In this document: positions 1 through 10,658 of the stretch, one piece after another
Layout: the number at the start of each line of letters is the position of its first letter
Numbering within the stretch: position 1 is the first letter of the stretch
NCBI GenBank assembly: GCA_036897625.1
Contig: JAYMTA010000813.1
Location: 1 to 23,985, forward strand
DNA from: Pelargonium cotyledonis
Lineage: Eukaryota > Streptophyta > Magnoliopsida > Geraniales > Geraniaceae
Length of the DNA: 23,985 nt
Direction of reading: 5' to 3'
The notes under the pieces: model-generated
Databases searched by the model: none
Seen by the model: only the letters and a program-made list of their open reading frames with translations
Told to the model about the DNA's origin: nothing
Made by a program: the position numbers and the translations under genes

Positions 1-2060
1 ATATGAATTTGCCCAAATCTGAAAATCAGTGTGTACAAATAGCTAGACCCGTCTCCTCCCACATTATAATCCTTGATTGATGTAGTCCCCATGATCATTT
101 GTGTGTGTTTTTGAAAAAAATTGAAGACAGCTAGACCCAATAAAAAATGAACTTTGACTTGTTCTGTAATGTAGAGCTTCACACACACAGCTCTATTACC
201 ATGACCATGGCCAAGTGTTTTTTTACTACAAATCAAAACAAAACAAGTGAACTTTCTTAAAAAAAACAAAAAACAAAACCCTTTCAGATAAAGAGCATCA
301 AAACCAAAAACAAAATCTTTGCACAACGAAAAACTTACTCAATATTACACAATAATGAAAATTTGTACATAAGCAAACAAACGCAACATTCAGATTGCTT
401 TAAAAAAAAAACATTCAGATCCAATTTTTTTGCTATTTTATGGAGGATGAGACCGGTGGAGATAAGGCCCAATCTAATTCGAAAAGAGAGAGAAAGGAGA
501 AAGTAGCAGAGGCGGCTCCTACGGTGGGCTCAGCCTCTCCTTGCTCCTCCTAGTCCGATATGGACGTCTGCATCCCCACCTTGTTCTCGCCTTCCGCCTC
601 CGATCCCTTAATGCAACTGTCGCCGACCCTTCTCACTTCGACTCTCCATTCGTCGGAGCCAGGTACAAGCTCCTCTCGCCGGCCAAGCATCCTACGTTGA
701 CCCTTTGAGTTCTGGGCTGTTGCAGTGCTTGGAGAAAGAAGATGGGTCAAATTATATGAAAAAGTGTTTAGGGTAAATTTGTAAATTCACATCATTTAAT
801 TAATTTTGAACCAATAGTTAGGCGACACTTGTCATTTAAATTAAAATTAATTTAAAAATAATTTAAATTTCCACACGTAAGAAAATATTAATTAATTAAT
901 ATAAAATAAAATAAATTGCCACGTAGGCGCCACTTCAACTATATTAACGGAATCATTAGTTTAACTTAACGGTTTGACTCATATGACCAATTTATATGAA
1001 GTTTGGGTACTACTGAAACCCAAATATTTCTTTAGGGACCTGGACGGTGAGTTTTTCATAAATGGATGGTCTGTGAAGTATTTATTTCTTGTTTTTATAT
1101 AGACACAGTTTCACACAAAAACTCAACTTCTTAAAACAATTTGCTTACAGTTCCAACTACTTCGTCACAATTTGTCAGCAGTGTTACTAAACAAGGCCAA
1201 ATCCTTTTTCTGAATGTCATGACTCATTGTGTTGTGGTCCAAATAGAATGCACTAATAATTTCTTTTTATTGACCATGTATCATCATGCACAACATTAGT
1301 TAGTGTGTAATGTGAGTGAGGCTCTAGTAATGAGTCATGACATGCACAAAATTGGTGTGCTATGTGACAAAGAAGACCAGAAAGCTTCTAGGTGGAAGCT
1401 GAATAGACAAGCTTCCATTGTTGACACTTCCATGCTTTATGGGTTAGTTTTAGTTGAGGTGACAATAAAGAAAAAGATTGGTTAATTGACCCATAAACTA
1501 ATTATTCAAATCTTCTAGCAAAAAATAAAAGAAAAAAAATTCAAATCATCACATGGAATGGAACCCACTTATTTAATTAGCTATTAATAAAATGCCATTG
1601 TTGGAATGGGTTGTCCAAAGTCACAATTGACTCCTCACCTAATAGTCAAGAATAAGGAAAAAATCAATATAAATATCACATGTGAGAGTAGTTATATATT
1701 TTGTTTCATGTCGGTATATAATTTGATAAATTTAATTATCCAACTGTGTTATTTTGATTCCAATTAGTCCAATATATAATGATGCCTTTTAATTAGGACG
1801 ACACGATAATTTTATGTTATGTATTCAAGTTTAACAAATTTATTTATAAAATCATTTAAAGGCAAAATTGGCATGACGCGGTTGTCCCTCAATTGCAACT
1901 CTTTGTCCCAAACTAGCATCATAAGTAAATTTAGTTATTTTAAACGTCACATATTAGTCGTATAAAAAAAATAGAAAAAAAATGATCAAATGGCATCCCA
2001 AATAATAAATTTTATAAAATTAGCCATTTTTCAAAAAAAAAAAAAAATTTCTAGTTTCTA
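1..2060. other. Gene-free left flank, AT-rich with repeat-like blocks
   Basis: No open frame here resembles a known protein; the longest frames are about 60 codons with no recognisable motifs. The stretch at about 440-760 is clearly more GC-rich than its surroundings and passes abruptly into very AT-rich sequence (about 780-900, runs of AATTAATT) and then a block at about 900-1060 that reads like dispersed plant repeat DNA. The rest is AT-rich with homopolymer runs, including a long A run near 2034-2046. I see no tRNA, rRNA or splice-bounded exon. Confidence 0.6.
440..1060. repeat. Probable dispersed-repeat or transposon relic
   Basis: A GC-rich 300-bp head (about 440-760) is followed by AT-rich sequence and then a moderately GC segment with GCCACGTAGGCGCCAC near 918-933 and AACGG motifs. 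This patchwork has no coding logic and resembles degenerate plant transposable-element sequence. I could not define terminal repeats or a target duplication, so the class and ends are unknown. Confidence 0.25.
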
Positions 2061-2139
2061 CTAGTTGGAAAAATAAAAATAAAAAAAGCAAATACGGAGT
2101 AATAATATTCCTACACGTTTTGGCGAATAAAAACCGCAT

Positions 2140-2420
2140 CCAAAAGCGTGACTGTGATTGGACACGGCCCCGATCTTATGAAATTGAAACGCGTCAAACG
2201 ATGATTGGTCCACGTCAGGTGTGACGCGAAGAGGAAACTGGAGTGTCCAACATTTCCGTTTGAACCGTTGGAAGAGGAAAATGGAAATGGAGAAGAAAAC
2301 GACGGTGGGCGTTGCATTGCCAATAAAGTCCGGTGACGTCTCTTTCACGCCAACGCGTTCAACGGTCCCTACATAACCCTTCTTGTCGCTACTTTTTCGC
2401 TCTTCGTCCTCTCCTCTCGA
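2140..2420 (+). promoter_or_regulatory. Promoter of the HAD hydrolase gene with P-UPRE/ERSE-II-like element
   Basis: ATTGGTCCACGTCA at 2204-2217 matches the first 14 bases of the plant unfolded-protein-response element (ATTGGTCCACGTCATC) and the ERSE-II consensus ATTGG-N-CCACG. TGACG cores lie at 2222-2226 and 2334-2340 (TGACGTC); these are bZIP-type sites. The pyrimidine-rich leader begins soon after, around 2390-2420. No clear TATA box is visible. The transcription start is inferred from the leader and its splice donor near 2500, not measured. Confidence 0.45.
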
Positions 2421-2499
2421 TTTCATTTCCACTCTTATTTCTCTGATTTTCGTCTCCTTCTTCTCCCTGATTTCGCCATTATTATTTTTTTTTGACTCG

Positions 2500-3495
2500 G
2501 TAATGTTCTCTCTCTCTGATTTTCATATATTTGTGGATTAAAGGTCTTTTGTAGGCAATGCTGCTCCAATTTTGTGCGTTTTAGGCTTAGATTTGTTTGT
2601 TTTGTAACTTTTGTTAAGGCTGCTTTGAGCTTTAGGGTTTCTGAAGTTGTTTGGATGAGTTTCCAGGTCTAGTGCTTTCAATGCATGAACATTTTGGATT
2701 TATATTGTTGACAGTATGCTAATTTGAGCATAAAGTTATTATAGTTGATTAATTTTAGGGTGTTCTTCTTTATTATGTGTCTTGTAGCTTCGAGATTTGT
2801 TGAATGTTTCGCATTTTTTTTCTTTATTTTTGCGGAGGAAAGGGAAATTGCACGCAGTGTGCTCCAATTTTATGTGTTTTAGGCTTAGATTTGTTTGTTT
2901 TGTAACTTAAGTCAAGGCTGCTTTGTGCTTTTTGGTTTCAGAAGTTTTTTGAATGAGTTTTCAGATCCAGTGCTTTGAATGCATGGACATTTTGGATTTT
3001 AGTTGTTGATGATTTGCTATTAATTTGTGCAATAGCTAGTAACTTCGTATCTTTGATTTTTCAGGAATTTAGTCAGATCTAGTGCTTTGAAGCATGAACA
3101 TTTTGGATCTTTTTGTTGATAATTTGCTATTAATACGAGCATTTCATTAGTAACTTAGTATTGTTGATTTTCAGGATTTTAGTTAGAGCGTTTATTTTTA
3201 TCTCTTTGTTTTTGTTCTTAGGGTTTCTCATGTCAATTGTCTTAGATTACTAGTTCTTTTTTGGGTAAAATTTTGCCATATTTTTGGGTAGTTTTGAAGC
3301 GTTGAATCCGTCAATTTGTCCCTAAAATGCTTGTAACTAAATTTGATTAATTTATGTGTCTTTCTGTTGTATTTAACTTAAATGTGGTTAATATTTATTT
3401 GGTCAGACTCTTGCTTTTGTTTTTTATTTTATAAAATTGTAGCACATTTATTGTTATCAATGTTCTAGAGTTGTTTCTTACCTACTTCATACCAG
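2500..3495 (+). other. 5'-leader intron of the HAD hydrolase gene (inferred)
   Basis: A pyrimidine-rich, ATG-free leader (about 2400-2499) meets a donor-like GTAATG at 2500. A TACCAG acceptor ends near 3495, 32 bases before the start codon at 3528. The interval is T-rich as plant introns are, and no coding frame continues through it. Long first introns in the 5' UTR often raise expression in plants. The exact acceptor is a guess; other AG sites lie nearby. Confidence 0.45.
2563..3182 (+). repeat. Three-copy diverged repeat in the leader intron
   Basis: Unit 1 (about 2563-2760) and unit 2 (about 2861-3070) both start with GCTCCAATTTT and share TTAGGCTTAGATTTG, AAGGCTGCTTTG, AGTGCTTT and ACATTTTGGAT in the same order. 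Unit 3 (about 3071-3182) is a partial copy starting within the motif TCAGATC-AGTGCTTTGAA. The copies are clearly related but diverged by substitutions and small indels, so the duplications are not recent. Confidence 0.75.
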
Positions 3496-3527
3496 ATATT
3501 AGTAGTTGAGGCCTCACAGGGACGAAA

Positions 3528-5288
3528 ATGGCACACGAGGATCACTATGAACAAGCTGTGGAACGGAAGTTCAATTGTCTTTTATTTGGTAAGTGTTCAA
3601 TTCATGGTTAAAACATATGGATCATTACTAACAATATTTTGAATAGTGTTGAATAGTTTACTCTATCTTTACTTTCAGATATAGATGATACTATTTATCC
3701 CCTTAGTTCGGGTTTGTCAGGGCTAGTCACGAAGAATATTCAAGGTAATACTTTTAAGATTGTTGAACTTGTAATTTTTCATTGACTAGTTCTCTGTTAG
3801 AATCTCAAAGCTCGTCTCTGGATTTTGTTGTAGAATATATGGTTGAAAAGATGGGCATAGAGGAGAATGAAGTATCCGAATTATGTGTTGCATTGTACAA
3901 AACTTATGGGACAACACTGGCTGGTCTCAAGGTACAGAACAAGTCAAGTATTTCCTCTTTGTTGCTCTAAGATATTTAGACGGGGGACATTGATTGAACA
4001 AATAAATGTTATTTGTGGTTTTGCCTTCTTTTCAGGCCATCGGCTATAACATTGACTATGATGACTTTCATAGGTATGGTCCTTCTTTCCTTTAAGCCAC
4101 CCTTTTGGACAACATGAACTGTCATTTGACTCATTTCAATGTCTCTCATTTTCACCCTTGCCTGTTTCGCAGTTTTGTTCATGGGAGATTGCCTTATGAG
4201 ATGCTGAAACCTGACCCTGTTCTGAGGAATCTTTTACTTAGCTTGCCTATACGAAAAGTTGTAAGTTTGTTTTCTTTGTTACATGTCACAAAAGGCACTG
4301 CTGGTTCAGCTTTTGAAACTATTTCTCATGTTGATATTTGGTTTTTATGTAGATATTAACAAATGCAGATGAGCGCCATGCCGCTAGAGTGCTTAACAGG
4401 CTTGGATTGGAGGACTGTTTTGAGAGGGTTATATGTTTCGAGACTCTAAACCCTACCAACAAAAGCGATGCCTCCGGTGACAAGGATAACAATTCCAACT
4501 CTGAAATTTTTGACATAAAGGAATTCCTCTCACACTCTAATTCCGTTTCTGCACTTCCATGCCCCCCAGTTATTGTCTGCAAACCACTTGAGGATGCATA
4601 TCAACAAGTCTTCAAGATAGCTGACATTGACCCTAAAAAAACTGTGAGATATCTGCTCTTTTTCTGCATAACCCTATCTTGAGCCTCATTTTCATATTTA
4701 TTTCTCTGTTTTTTAATTCTCGTGACACATGGTATTAGAGCAAGTTTTGATCCTGTCATTGGCCCGAAGGTGACTCATTTATGTTGCCTCCCTCTGATTG
4801 TGCATGTGTGAAGCCCCACTGACAAAAGAAAAATGTGAGGCTCACACGTAGAGAGAGTAGCAATGGAAGCTCAAGCCATTAACATGTAGCCCAATATTGA
4901 AATTTAACAATCTGTTTGAGTTGCATATATCAATATATCATATCAGTTTGCCCATTATCATCTTTTAACGATACAATTTCTTGCGTTTCAGTTGTTCTTT
5001 GATGATAGCCTTCGCAACATACAGGGTGGGAAACAGATGGGGCTGCACACTGTGAGGGTAAGCTCGTGATGTTAAGTGAATTGAATTCTCAACGAAACGC
5101 TTTGATTTTGTGTTCTTTATGATTGTGGTTAGGTGGGCATTTCATTCCGAGAAACGGGTGTGGATTATGCATTAGAGAGCATCCACAACATCAGGGAAGC
5201 ACTGCCAGAACTCTGGGAAGCCAGTGACAAATCCGAGTGCACCAAATATTCAGACAAGGTTGCAATTGAGACAACTGTGATAGCTTAG
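3528..5288 (+). CDS. HAD-superfamily pyrimidine 5'-nucleotidase-like hydrolase (SDT1/Phm8 type), 8 coding exons
   Basis: Exons 3528-3588, 3679-3744, 3834-3931, 4036-4073, 4173-4260, 4353-4643, 4992-5057 and 5133-5288 join in frame with GT-AG borders to give 287 residues. HAD motifs are all present: motif I DIDDT at 21-25 (nucleophile Asp21, acid/base Asp23), motif II TNAD at 120-123, motif III Lys194 in VICKPLEDAY, and motif IV FFDDS at 216-220. A helical cap region lies between motifs I and II. A Ser/Asn/Asp-rich insert (about 150-175) precedes motif III, so it looks like a loop. Family members dephosphorylate pyrimidine nucleoside monophosphates or small phospho-metabolites in the cytosol; the substrate here cannot be read from sequence. 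No signal peptide or membrane segment is seen. ATG 3528 is chosen because it opens exon 1 directly upstream of motif I, where homologues start. It is followed on the same strand by the MPP6-like gene. Confidence 0.88.
4727..4890 (+). mobile_element. Retroelement relic in HAD gene intron 6
   Basis: Intron 6 (4644-4991) contains TGGTATTAGAGCAAGTTTTG at 4729-4748. This closely resembles the plant LTR-retrotransposon primer-binding site complementary to initiator tRNA-Met (TGGTATCAGAGC). It is followed by AGCCCCACTGAC and GTGAGGCTCACACG blocks like those seen near retroelement ends. No coding sequence or paired LTR is visible, so it is a short, decayed fragment inside the intron and should be removed by splicing. 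Confidence 0.4.
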
Positions 5289-5724
5289 CTGGTATATATA
5301 CTTACTTTGTGGATCTTTAGGAAAACATGCTCTCTACTTTATATCATGTAACTACGTAACCATGTCCTGTCCTGTCTGTTTGGTCATTGGATTTTATGTA
5401 CATTATAAATTTACTTAACAAAAATGCTGTATATCAGTGTATGATGAAATTTCTTGTTTACAGTGGCTCCTTGGCAAAGTAAAATCAATCAGTTCATGAA
5501 TCCATTTATTATTTATAGTCAAACAAACACTGTATTCAAATTCAATTGCTAAAGGTTGTATATTCAATTAGTTCGTGAATCATTTTATATTCAAATAAAC
5601 ACTATATTGCCTCTAAAATCCAAACCACAAATAACAAACACATATGACAAACAAATTGTGGTAACGAAGTGTAAAAATCTTGCCAGCTTAAGCGCGTCCA
5701 GGCCACGCGTATCATGGCGTTCGA
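5289..5724. other. HAD gene 3' region and intergenic spacer
   Basis: This is T- and A-rich sequence with no coding signal. The HAD transcript probably ends within the first 200 bases (several TGTA and AT-rich stretches around 5390-5460), but no single poly(A) signal stands out. The rest is the upstream part of the MPP6-like promoter. Confidence 0.4.
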
Positions 5725-5958
5725 TGGGCTTCATAAGTCAAAAGCCCATTTTGGTTAAGGGGCCTAGCACAAGCCATAAAATGTTTGAAGGACAAACTAG
5801 TAATTTTAACTTGAAATTTCACATCCTACTGGTAAGAAAAAAACCTCCTCTTCGATCTTGGTTTCCTCTTCCGCAGAATATCACAGGGGTCCTCTTCTTT
5901 CCTTGAGGATGAGAAAAAGTTGACGATTTGAGCTCGAAGGAGAAGCTGAGCATCGATA
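5725..5958 (+). promoter_or_regulatory. MPP6-like gene promoter and leader with Site II elements
   Basis: TGGGCT at 5725-5730 and its reverse AGCCCA at 5743-5748 form a pair of Site II (TGGGCY) elements 12 bases apart. Such elements are bound by TCP factors and are common upstream of plant ribosomal, replication and RNA-processing genes. GGCCTA at about 5761-5766 is a weaker relative. No TATA box is evident, as is usual for this promoter class. The leader probably begins between 5800 and 5880, with a CT-rich stretch at about 5845-5900. The start codon at 5959 follows. Confidence 0.45.
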
Positions 5959-8378
5959 ATGGCGAAGCGCGAGCTCTCCACCACCTTGAGGAACTTAAAG
6001 GTTAAGCTTGAACCCAAAAAACTCTCTTTTCCTTCGGAATTCGTTGCTTTTGTTGGCCACTGGCTGCTTGTTTCAATGATTTTACTTGTCAATCGAATTG
6101 GGTATTGCTTTGTTTTTCATGGGTGTTTTCTGGTCTTCGCTGTGCTTTCTGTTTGTTGATGCTAAGGCTTCAATTTAGGCTTTTCTACAAGTGAACTCAT
6201 GTTAGGTATTTAATTCTCTCTTTTTGTGTGTACATTAAATACAGTTCATGCAAAGGGGAGTGCAGAGAGAAGAGAAACCTAAGAAAGAAGAAGAGGAGGT
6301 TAAGCCTGTTGGGAATTTCTCTTCCCCTGGTACCGTTATTAGAAAATGGTAGCTTTATCTGTGTATCCCAATTCTCTGAATATTTTGCTTCTCAATTTTT
6401 ATACCAACTGCTGATTCTTGTGGCAGCCTCAGGATATTTTTCTACTTGATTTATTGTTTTTTTAAAGAGCCCTGCTAATGATGGGCAATAGTGGAGAGAA
6501 CTTTTTATGGGTTTGTTTGTTTTATGGTGTGGATGCTGTTTGCCTAGAACTACACATTTCGGTACTATAATGCTCTAAACATGAACATGGTTTTGAAGTC
6601 GTTAATTGGCTTCTAAGCTGTTGTGCCTTGCAGGCAAACCCTTATTTTTGCCTATGGTGATTTTAATGTCTAAAATTTCAAAACCAGCTGGGTGCTTAGG
6701 CCTCTGCTTGTTTGATATCAATTTGGGCCTAATATGTCTTGGTGATAAGGTCTGTGTGCTAAAATATATTGGCAGTGTCATAAACTAGGGACTAACACTC
6801 CTATGCTGGAAGCTTCCCTTCAAAATTATCCAAAGAAAGAAGAACACATGCAGACATACTGTCGATTGAACAATAGTGTTAACGTATTGAATATGATAAT
6901 GGGATTTAACTAAATTGAGTAGATCATTTTCTTTCAAAATACTATGATGTTTGTGTTGTGCGCATGAAACAAAAGCTTTAGCATGTTGGAGTTTCACATA
7001 TGGTTTAGTCTTCCCACTTGCTTTTGTTCTGCTATTTAGATGACTGTCTTATATATGTAATGCAGTGTAGTCGTAATGGAAGGGGATCCTCATCCAGGAG
7101 CAATAAAAGGACGGATGTCATTTCAAAGTTTTAATCCATCTATTGATGTTAGTATTGTCGAATGACTCAAAACATTTCTTGAATCAATGTACTTTATGTG
7201 CTTCTCTTTTGCTTCTTTAGTTCTTTACTCTTATGTCAAAGTCTTGCCTTGTTAGAAATTGAATGAAGAAGCGGCTAACCCTAAACAGCCAGATGGTAAT
7301 CAAAGTGGAAGAGTTTTTGATAGGTTGGTGTTTTGACTTTTGAACCCTTGTATCTTGCAATTTTTTTTCTGCCCATTAGGAGCATTTTGTATACTGCTTA
7401 AGAACTTTGTTTTTAGAATTTATGAAACATTCCCTAGAAATTAAAATCAAAAGAAGAGTGCATGAGTGCAGTTACTAGGGCTGTTTGCTCATAATGTGAC
7501 TGTAGATCCTTAGTCAAGATGCTAGAGCATAGATTTCTGCAGGACTAGAGATAAGGTTTTGTTGATTTAAGCAGGATAATTTGGTTCATTCCATTCATAA
7601 AATATGTAGAGAGATCATATTACCTTTTTGAGTATTTGCTCCGGATATGGCATGTGCTGGAATTGGGGTTTCAGGAATATGCAGCTGGCCATATTCTTTT
7701 CTTTGTCATGATTCTGCTATTGGAATGTAAACTTGGTCAGAGATTTATGATGATGTGTAGGGGATACATTACAAGTGAATATTGGCAACAAAGTACGCAT
7801 TAACATATTGTATGTTCAGTCCAAATATTATTGTTTTTTTCACTTGTAAAAAATCATCCAAACATTGCATTATTAGCAGTAAGATATGTGTTTTGTACTC
7901 ACATATAGTGCAGTTTATGCAAAAAGTGCTTGCAAAGAGTCTGTCTGTTATGCTGCGTATCTTTCTTGCAAAGAATGTTTGAATAATGAACCAAATACAA
8001 GAATAAAGAAGGACTGAGTTGATATTTGAGAAAGCCTAAAACATACATGCTTGAACTGCTAAAACAATTATATGAGCATTGTACATATTTTTCTAACTTG
8101 CATTGTTGTTGATGGTTTTTCTCTCCTCACATTGTCACAGAGAAACTTGGACGTCACAGGATGAAGCAGAATGCTCAAATATTGATGAAATGAATTGCGA
8201 GGCAAATGGAGAACTTAAAAGGAAACAATCTGAAGTAGTAACTGAAACGCAATATCCTAACAAGTCACCAAGGAGGGATGATGGTGATCAGCAGGCGTCG
8301 CCAAATAACAGCACGAGCTCTCGAAAACAGAAACGTGATAAGTTGGATTGGAATGTTTTAAGAAAACCTAAAACATGA
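5959..8378 (+). CDS. MPP6: MPP6/MPHOSPH6-like nuclear RNA exosome cofactor, 5 exons
   Basis: Exons 5959-6000, 6245-6348, 7066-7147, 7256-7323 and 8141-8378 join in frame with GT-AG borders to give 177 residues. The N-terminus MAKRELSTTLRNLKFMQR (1-18) is the conserved opening of the MPP6 family. A Lys/Glu-rich linker (about 22-34) follows, then the diagnostic core MEGDPHPGAIKGRMSFQSFN (53-72). A variable acidic/polar region comes next, then a basic tail KQKRDKLDWNVLRKPKT (161-177). In yeast and animals MPP6 is a small, largely unstructured nuclear protein that binds the exosome core subunit Rrp40 and helps recruit the Mtr4 helicase for pre-rRNA and non-coding RNA processing. The plant role is inferred by homology. 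It runs tail-to-tail with GRAS gene A, with 420 bases between stop codons. Intron 2 (717 nt) and intron 4 (817 nt) are long and hold no further exon I can recognise. Confidence 0.9.
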
Positions 8379-8798
8379 AAACAACCAACAATAGCCTTTC
8401 CTCATTGATATTGGTGATCAGGTGATCATCTCCAAGTAATTACCTGCTTGCTTACTTGTCTCAAAACTTGGTCTGTAACTGTTGTTTTAAATTACCGAAA
8501 CAGCTCTCTTAGAAAGCATTGAGTACACTAGTTAGTTTTAAGCTGTAACATCATTGTCAAGCAATCGAATTTGATTTGGAAATGTTAAAGATCTCTTCAT
8601 TGTCAGAATGAATTTGCTTTGTTATATCATCATGTATCATATTATTTTACTCATTTGGTTGTTTGTGAGGTTGGTCTGGCAAGGTCTTTTGCTAAGCAAG
8701 CAAAAGTAAGCATTGATGCTACTCAAATATGATACAAAGTTTAAGTGATAAAATGAAATCACTACACAAAGTGCTTCTCATACAATATCCATCTATTT
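8379..8798. other. Shared 3' region between convergent MPP6-like and GRAS-A genes
   Basis: This is 420 bases of AT-rich sequence between two stop codons facing each other. Both 3' UTRs must end here and could overlap. No coding potential is visible and no single poly(A) signal is decisive on either strand. Confidence 0.6.
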
Positions 8799-10658
8799 TT
8801 ATGCAGTTGCAGGTCTCCAACATGAAATAGCATAGATCAAGCGACCCTTCCATCCCTGGAGCATCCACTGCCCATCCTCATGGATAACAAAATCCTTGTG
8901 GTACCCTGATTTCACTCTGTCCTTGATGTTACTGAAGAGCTCTCTGTTCAACGGTATCGGCCTCAACCCGGCCCTCAGGTTCCTGACCTGCCACTGCTTG
9001 TAAGTCTCTGGTCTCTCCACCCTCTCCGAACCCTCGCAGGCTACAGCATTCATAGCATCCCGAGCAACTATCTCCCTCTCAAACAGCATCCTCTGCTCGT
9101 CTTCCCGAGGTATGTTCACTTCAAACATATCGAACAGTGACGAGAAGTGGAACAGGGCCTCCTTAAACCTTGTTACGAAGAATGGAGCATTGTATGTCCC
9201 ATTCACCACTCCATGCACGAAAAGATCCGGCTTTATGCTCCTGATCAGCTTCAGAACCGTGTCCCTCGGACAATCAGCAGACACTGTTTCATCAGGTATG
9301 TTCTTTAATCTGTACAAACAGTTGACCACAACCATCTCATTGTTATCATTGTCAATTTTCAGATCCTCGTACTTGATGGTCTCCCATTTCTGTGCTATGA
9401 CATTGTACTCGAAAGGGACGTTGAATCTCTTGCAATAGTTCTCTAATCGCCTTCCTGTCTCTTCAACTCTCTCTGCAGGACGAAACCCGGGTTGGGGAAG
9501 CTCGATTCCTGTAATGCGAATCTTGGGTGGTCCACCAGGCCGTTTCGAGAGGCGCTGGATGAGACAAGGCCATTGGAAACCATAGAGCACACCAAAATCA
9601 ATGATGTGAAGCCTTGTAGCCTTCTCAGCTTGCTTCATGATCATTTTGTTGGCGTAGAAATGTGACATCCTGTTAAACGGACAGGCCGTGACATAAACCT
9701 GGTAAGCTTTCAGGATCTCAGCAGCTGACGTTTTGTTACTCACGAGTGGCGAGTAGACCGGCGTCCTAGCTCCGGCCAGTCGTGCCTCGAGGGCGTTGGC
9801 GAGGTAATGAGCCGTCCTCTGCAAGCCATCGCCGTGAGGCGATGAGTGATGTCGTATCTGGCTGAGAAGATCATGTGAAGTCCTCTGGTCATTGCTAGCT
9901 ACAGATTGTGAACACTGAGTTAACAGAGTCCATAAATCCACCACCTCTCCGCCGCCTCCTTGGTTTTTCTTGCCTCCCCTGCTCCTTCCCAGAGACTTCT
10001 TCGGCGAACCATTGTCCTTCACCGGCCCTTCCAAGAAGCACCGGCCATTTTCCTCTCCTCCGCCGCAGAGCAACACTTCGTCGAACATCTTGAGGTCAAC
10101 TTCCTCGGAAGAAATCGAAACAGCCGAGTGCTTGTTGCTCCTCATTTCCGAATCTTCAACACCATCTTCTTCTCTCTGATGGTTCTTCTTTCCGATCAAC
10201 CCATTTGGCGAGCTGGTGGACAGATACGGATCTGGGAACAAAAGGGTGTTTTGAAAGTTTTGTGGAAATTGGGTTGAAGAACTGGAAGGTGGACAAGGAA
10301 ATTGAGGATTATACTCCTGTCCGATGATGTCGTACAAGGATTTTTCAGCGGCTTGAAGAGCAAGACAGTCCTGCAACATGCATGGCTTCTCCTCCAAGCC
10401 TTCTTCTTCCATCAGCATCTCGCCGATGAACTTGAGAATCGTGTTGGATTTTGAAAACGTCCCGTCGTCGGAAGAGTACTCTCCTTCCGAGCTCGAAGAC
10501 GGAGCCGACTCGGAACTAGGCGGCTCTGGATCGTTAATCAGATCGGACAAGAAATCGGTATTGATTAGAAACTCACTGTCATCGACAAAACTCTGAGTCT
10601 GCGAAGAACCCAGAATTGCGTCCGCGAAATAAGGATATTCTCCGAAAAGGGTATCCAT
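8799..10658 (-). CDS. GRAS transcription factor A, LISCL subfamily, SCL11/SCL30-like
   Basis: A single uninterrupted frame of 619 residues. The C-terminal GRAS domain (about 239-614) has the first leucine-rich region (VDLWTLLTQCSQ, 240-251), VHIID as LHIID (350-354), the RITGIELPQPGFRPAE signature (381-396), the second leucine-rich/PFYRE region, and a SAW region ending in MLQGWKGRLIYAISCW (599-614). The N-terminus carries the acidic LISCL motif with LMEEE...KPCM...ALQAAEKSLYD (82-110), linked to transactivation in lily SCL, and a second motif around MFDEVLLCGG (191-200). It lacks the 36-residue GNQLI-type block found in genes B and C, which accounts for much of its shorter length. Coding sequence is more GC-rich than in B and C. 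LISCL proteins are nuclear co-activators; Arabidopsis SCL14 works with TGA bZIP factors in detoxification. That this gene does the same is inference. Confidence 0.95.
   Translation of the reverse strand: MDTLFGEYPYFADAILGSSQTQSFVDDSEFLINTDFLSDLINDPEPPSSESAPSSSSEGEYSSDDGTFSKSNTILKFIGEMLMEEEGLEEKPCMLQDCLALQAAEKSLYDIIGQEYNPQFPCPPSSSSTQFPQNFQNTLLFPDPYLSTSSPNGLIGKKNHQREEDGVEDSEMRSNKHSAVSISSEEVDLKMFDEVLLCGGGEENGRCFLEGPVKDNGSPKKSLGRSRGGKKNQGGGGEVVDLWTLLTQCSQSVASNDQRTSHDLLSQIRHHSSPHGDGLQRTAHYLANALEARLAGARTPVYSPLVSNKTSAAEILKAYQVYVTACPFNRMSHFYANKMIMKQAEKATRLHIIDFGVLYGFQWPCLIQRLSKRPGGPPKIRITGIELPQPGFRPAERVEETGRRLENYCKRFNVPFEYNVIAQKWETIKYEDLKIDNDNNEMVVVNCLYRLKNIPDETVSADCPRDTVLKLIRSIKPDLFVHGVVNGTYNAPFFVTRFKEALFHFSSLFDMFEVNIPREDEQRMLFEREIVARDAMNAVACEGSERVERPETYKQWQVRNLRAGLRPIPLNRELFSNIKDRVKSGYHKDFVIHEDGQWMLQGWKGRLIYAISCWRPATA

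Noticed and set aside
550-750. 66-codon minus-strand frame in the left flank
   Set aside because: It sits in a GC-rich, repeat-like block, with polar composition, no domain and no splice context.
2092-2102. TACGGAGTA as a Stowaway terminus
   Set aside because: Only a short part of the terminal motif is present and no partner end is found; likely chance or an unrecoverable footprint.
2061-2432. 123-codon minus-strand frame opposite the HAD gene promoter
   Set aside because: It runs through the promoter and leader, its composition follows the reverse of CT-rich leader sequence, and no homology is recognisable.
3782-4049. Separate small plus-strand genes around 3.8-4.0 kb
   Set aside because: These frames contain exon 3 of the HAD gene read through its introns, one in frame and one shifted.
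8023-8045. Second copy of the MPP6-like C-terminal codons in intron 4 (AGAAAGCCTAAAACAT, like AGAAAACCTAAAACAT at the stop)
   Set aside because: The similarity covers only about 16 bases with no extended alignment, so it is probably coincidental.
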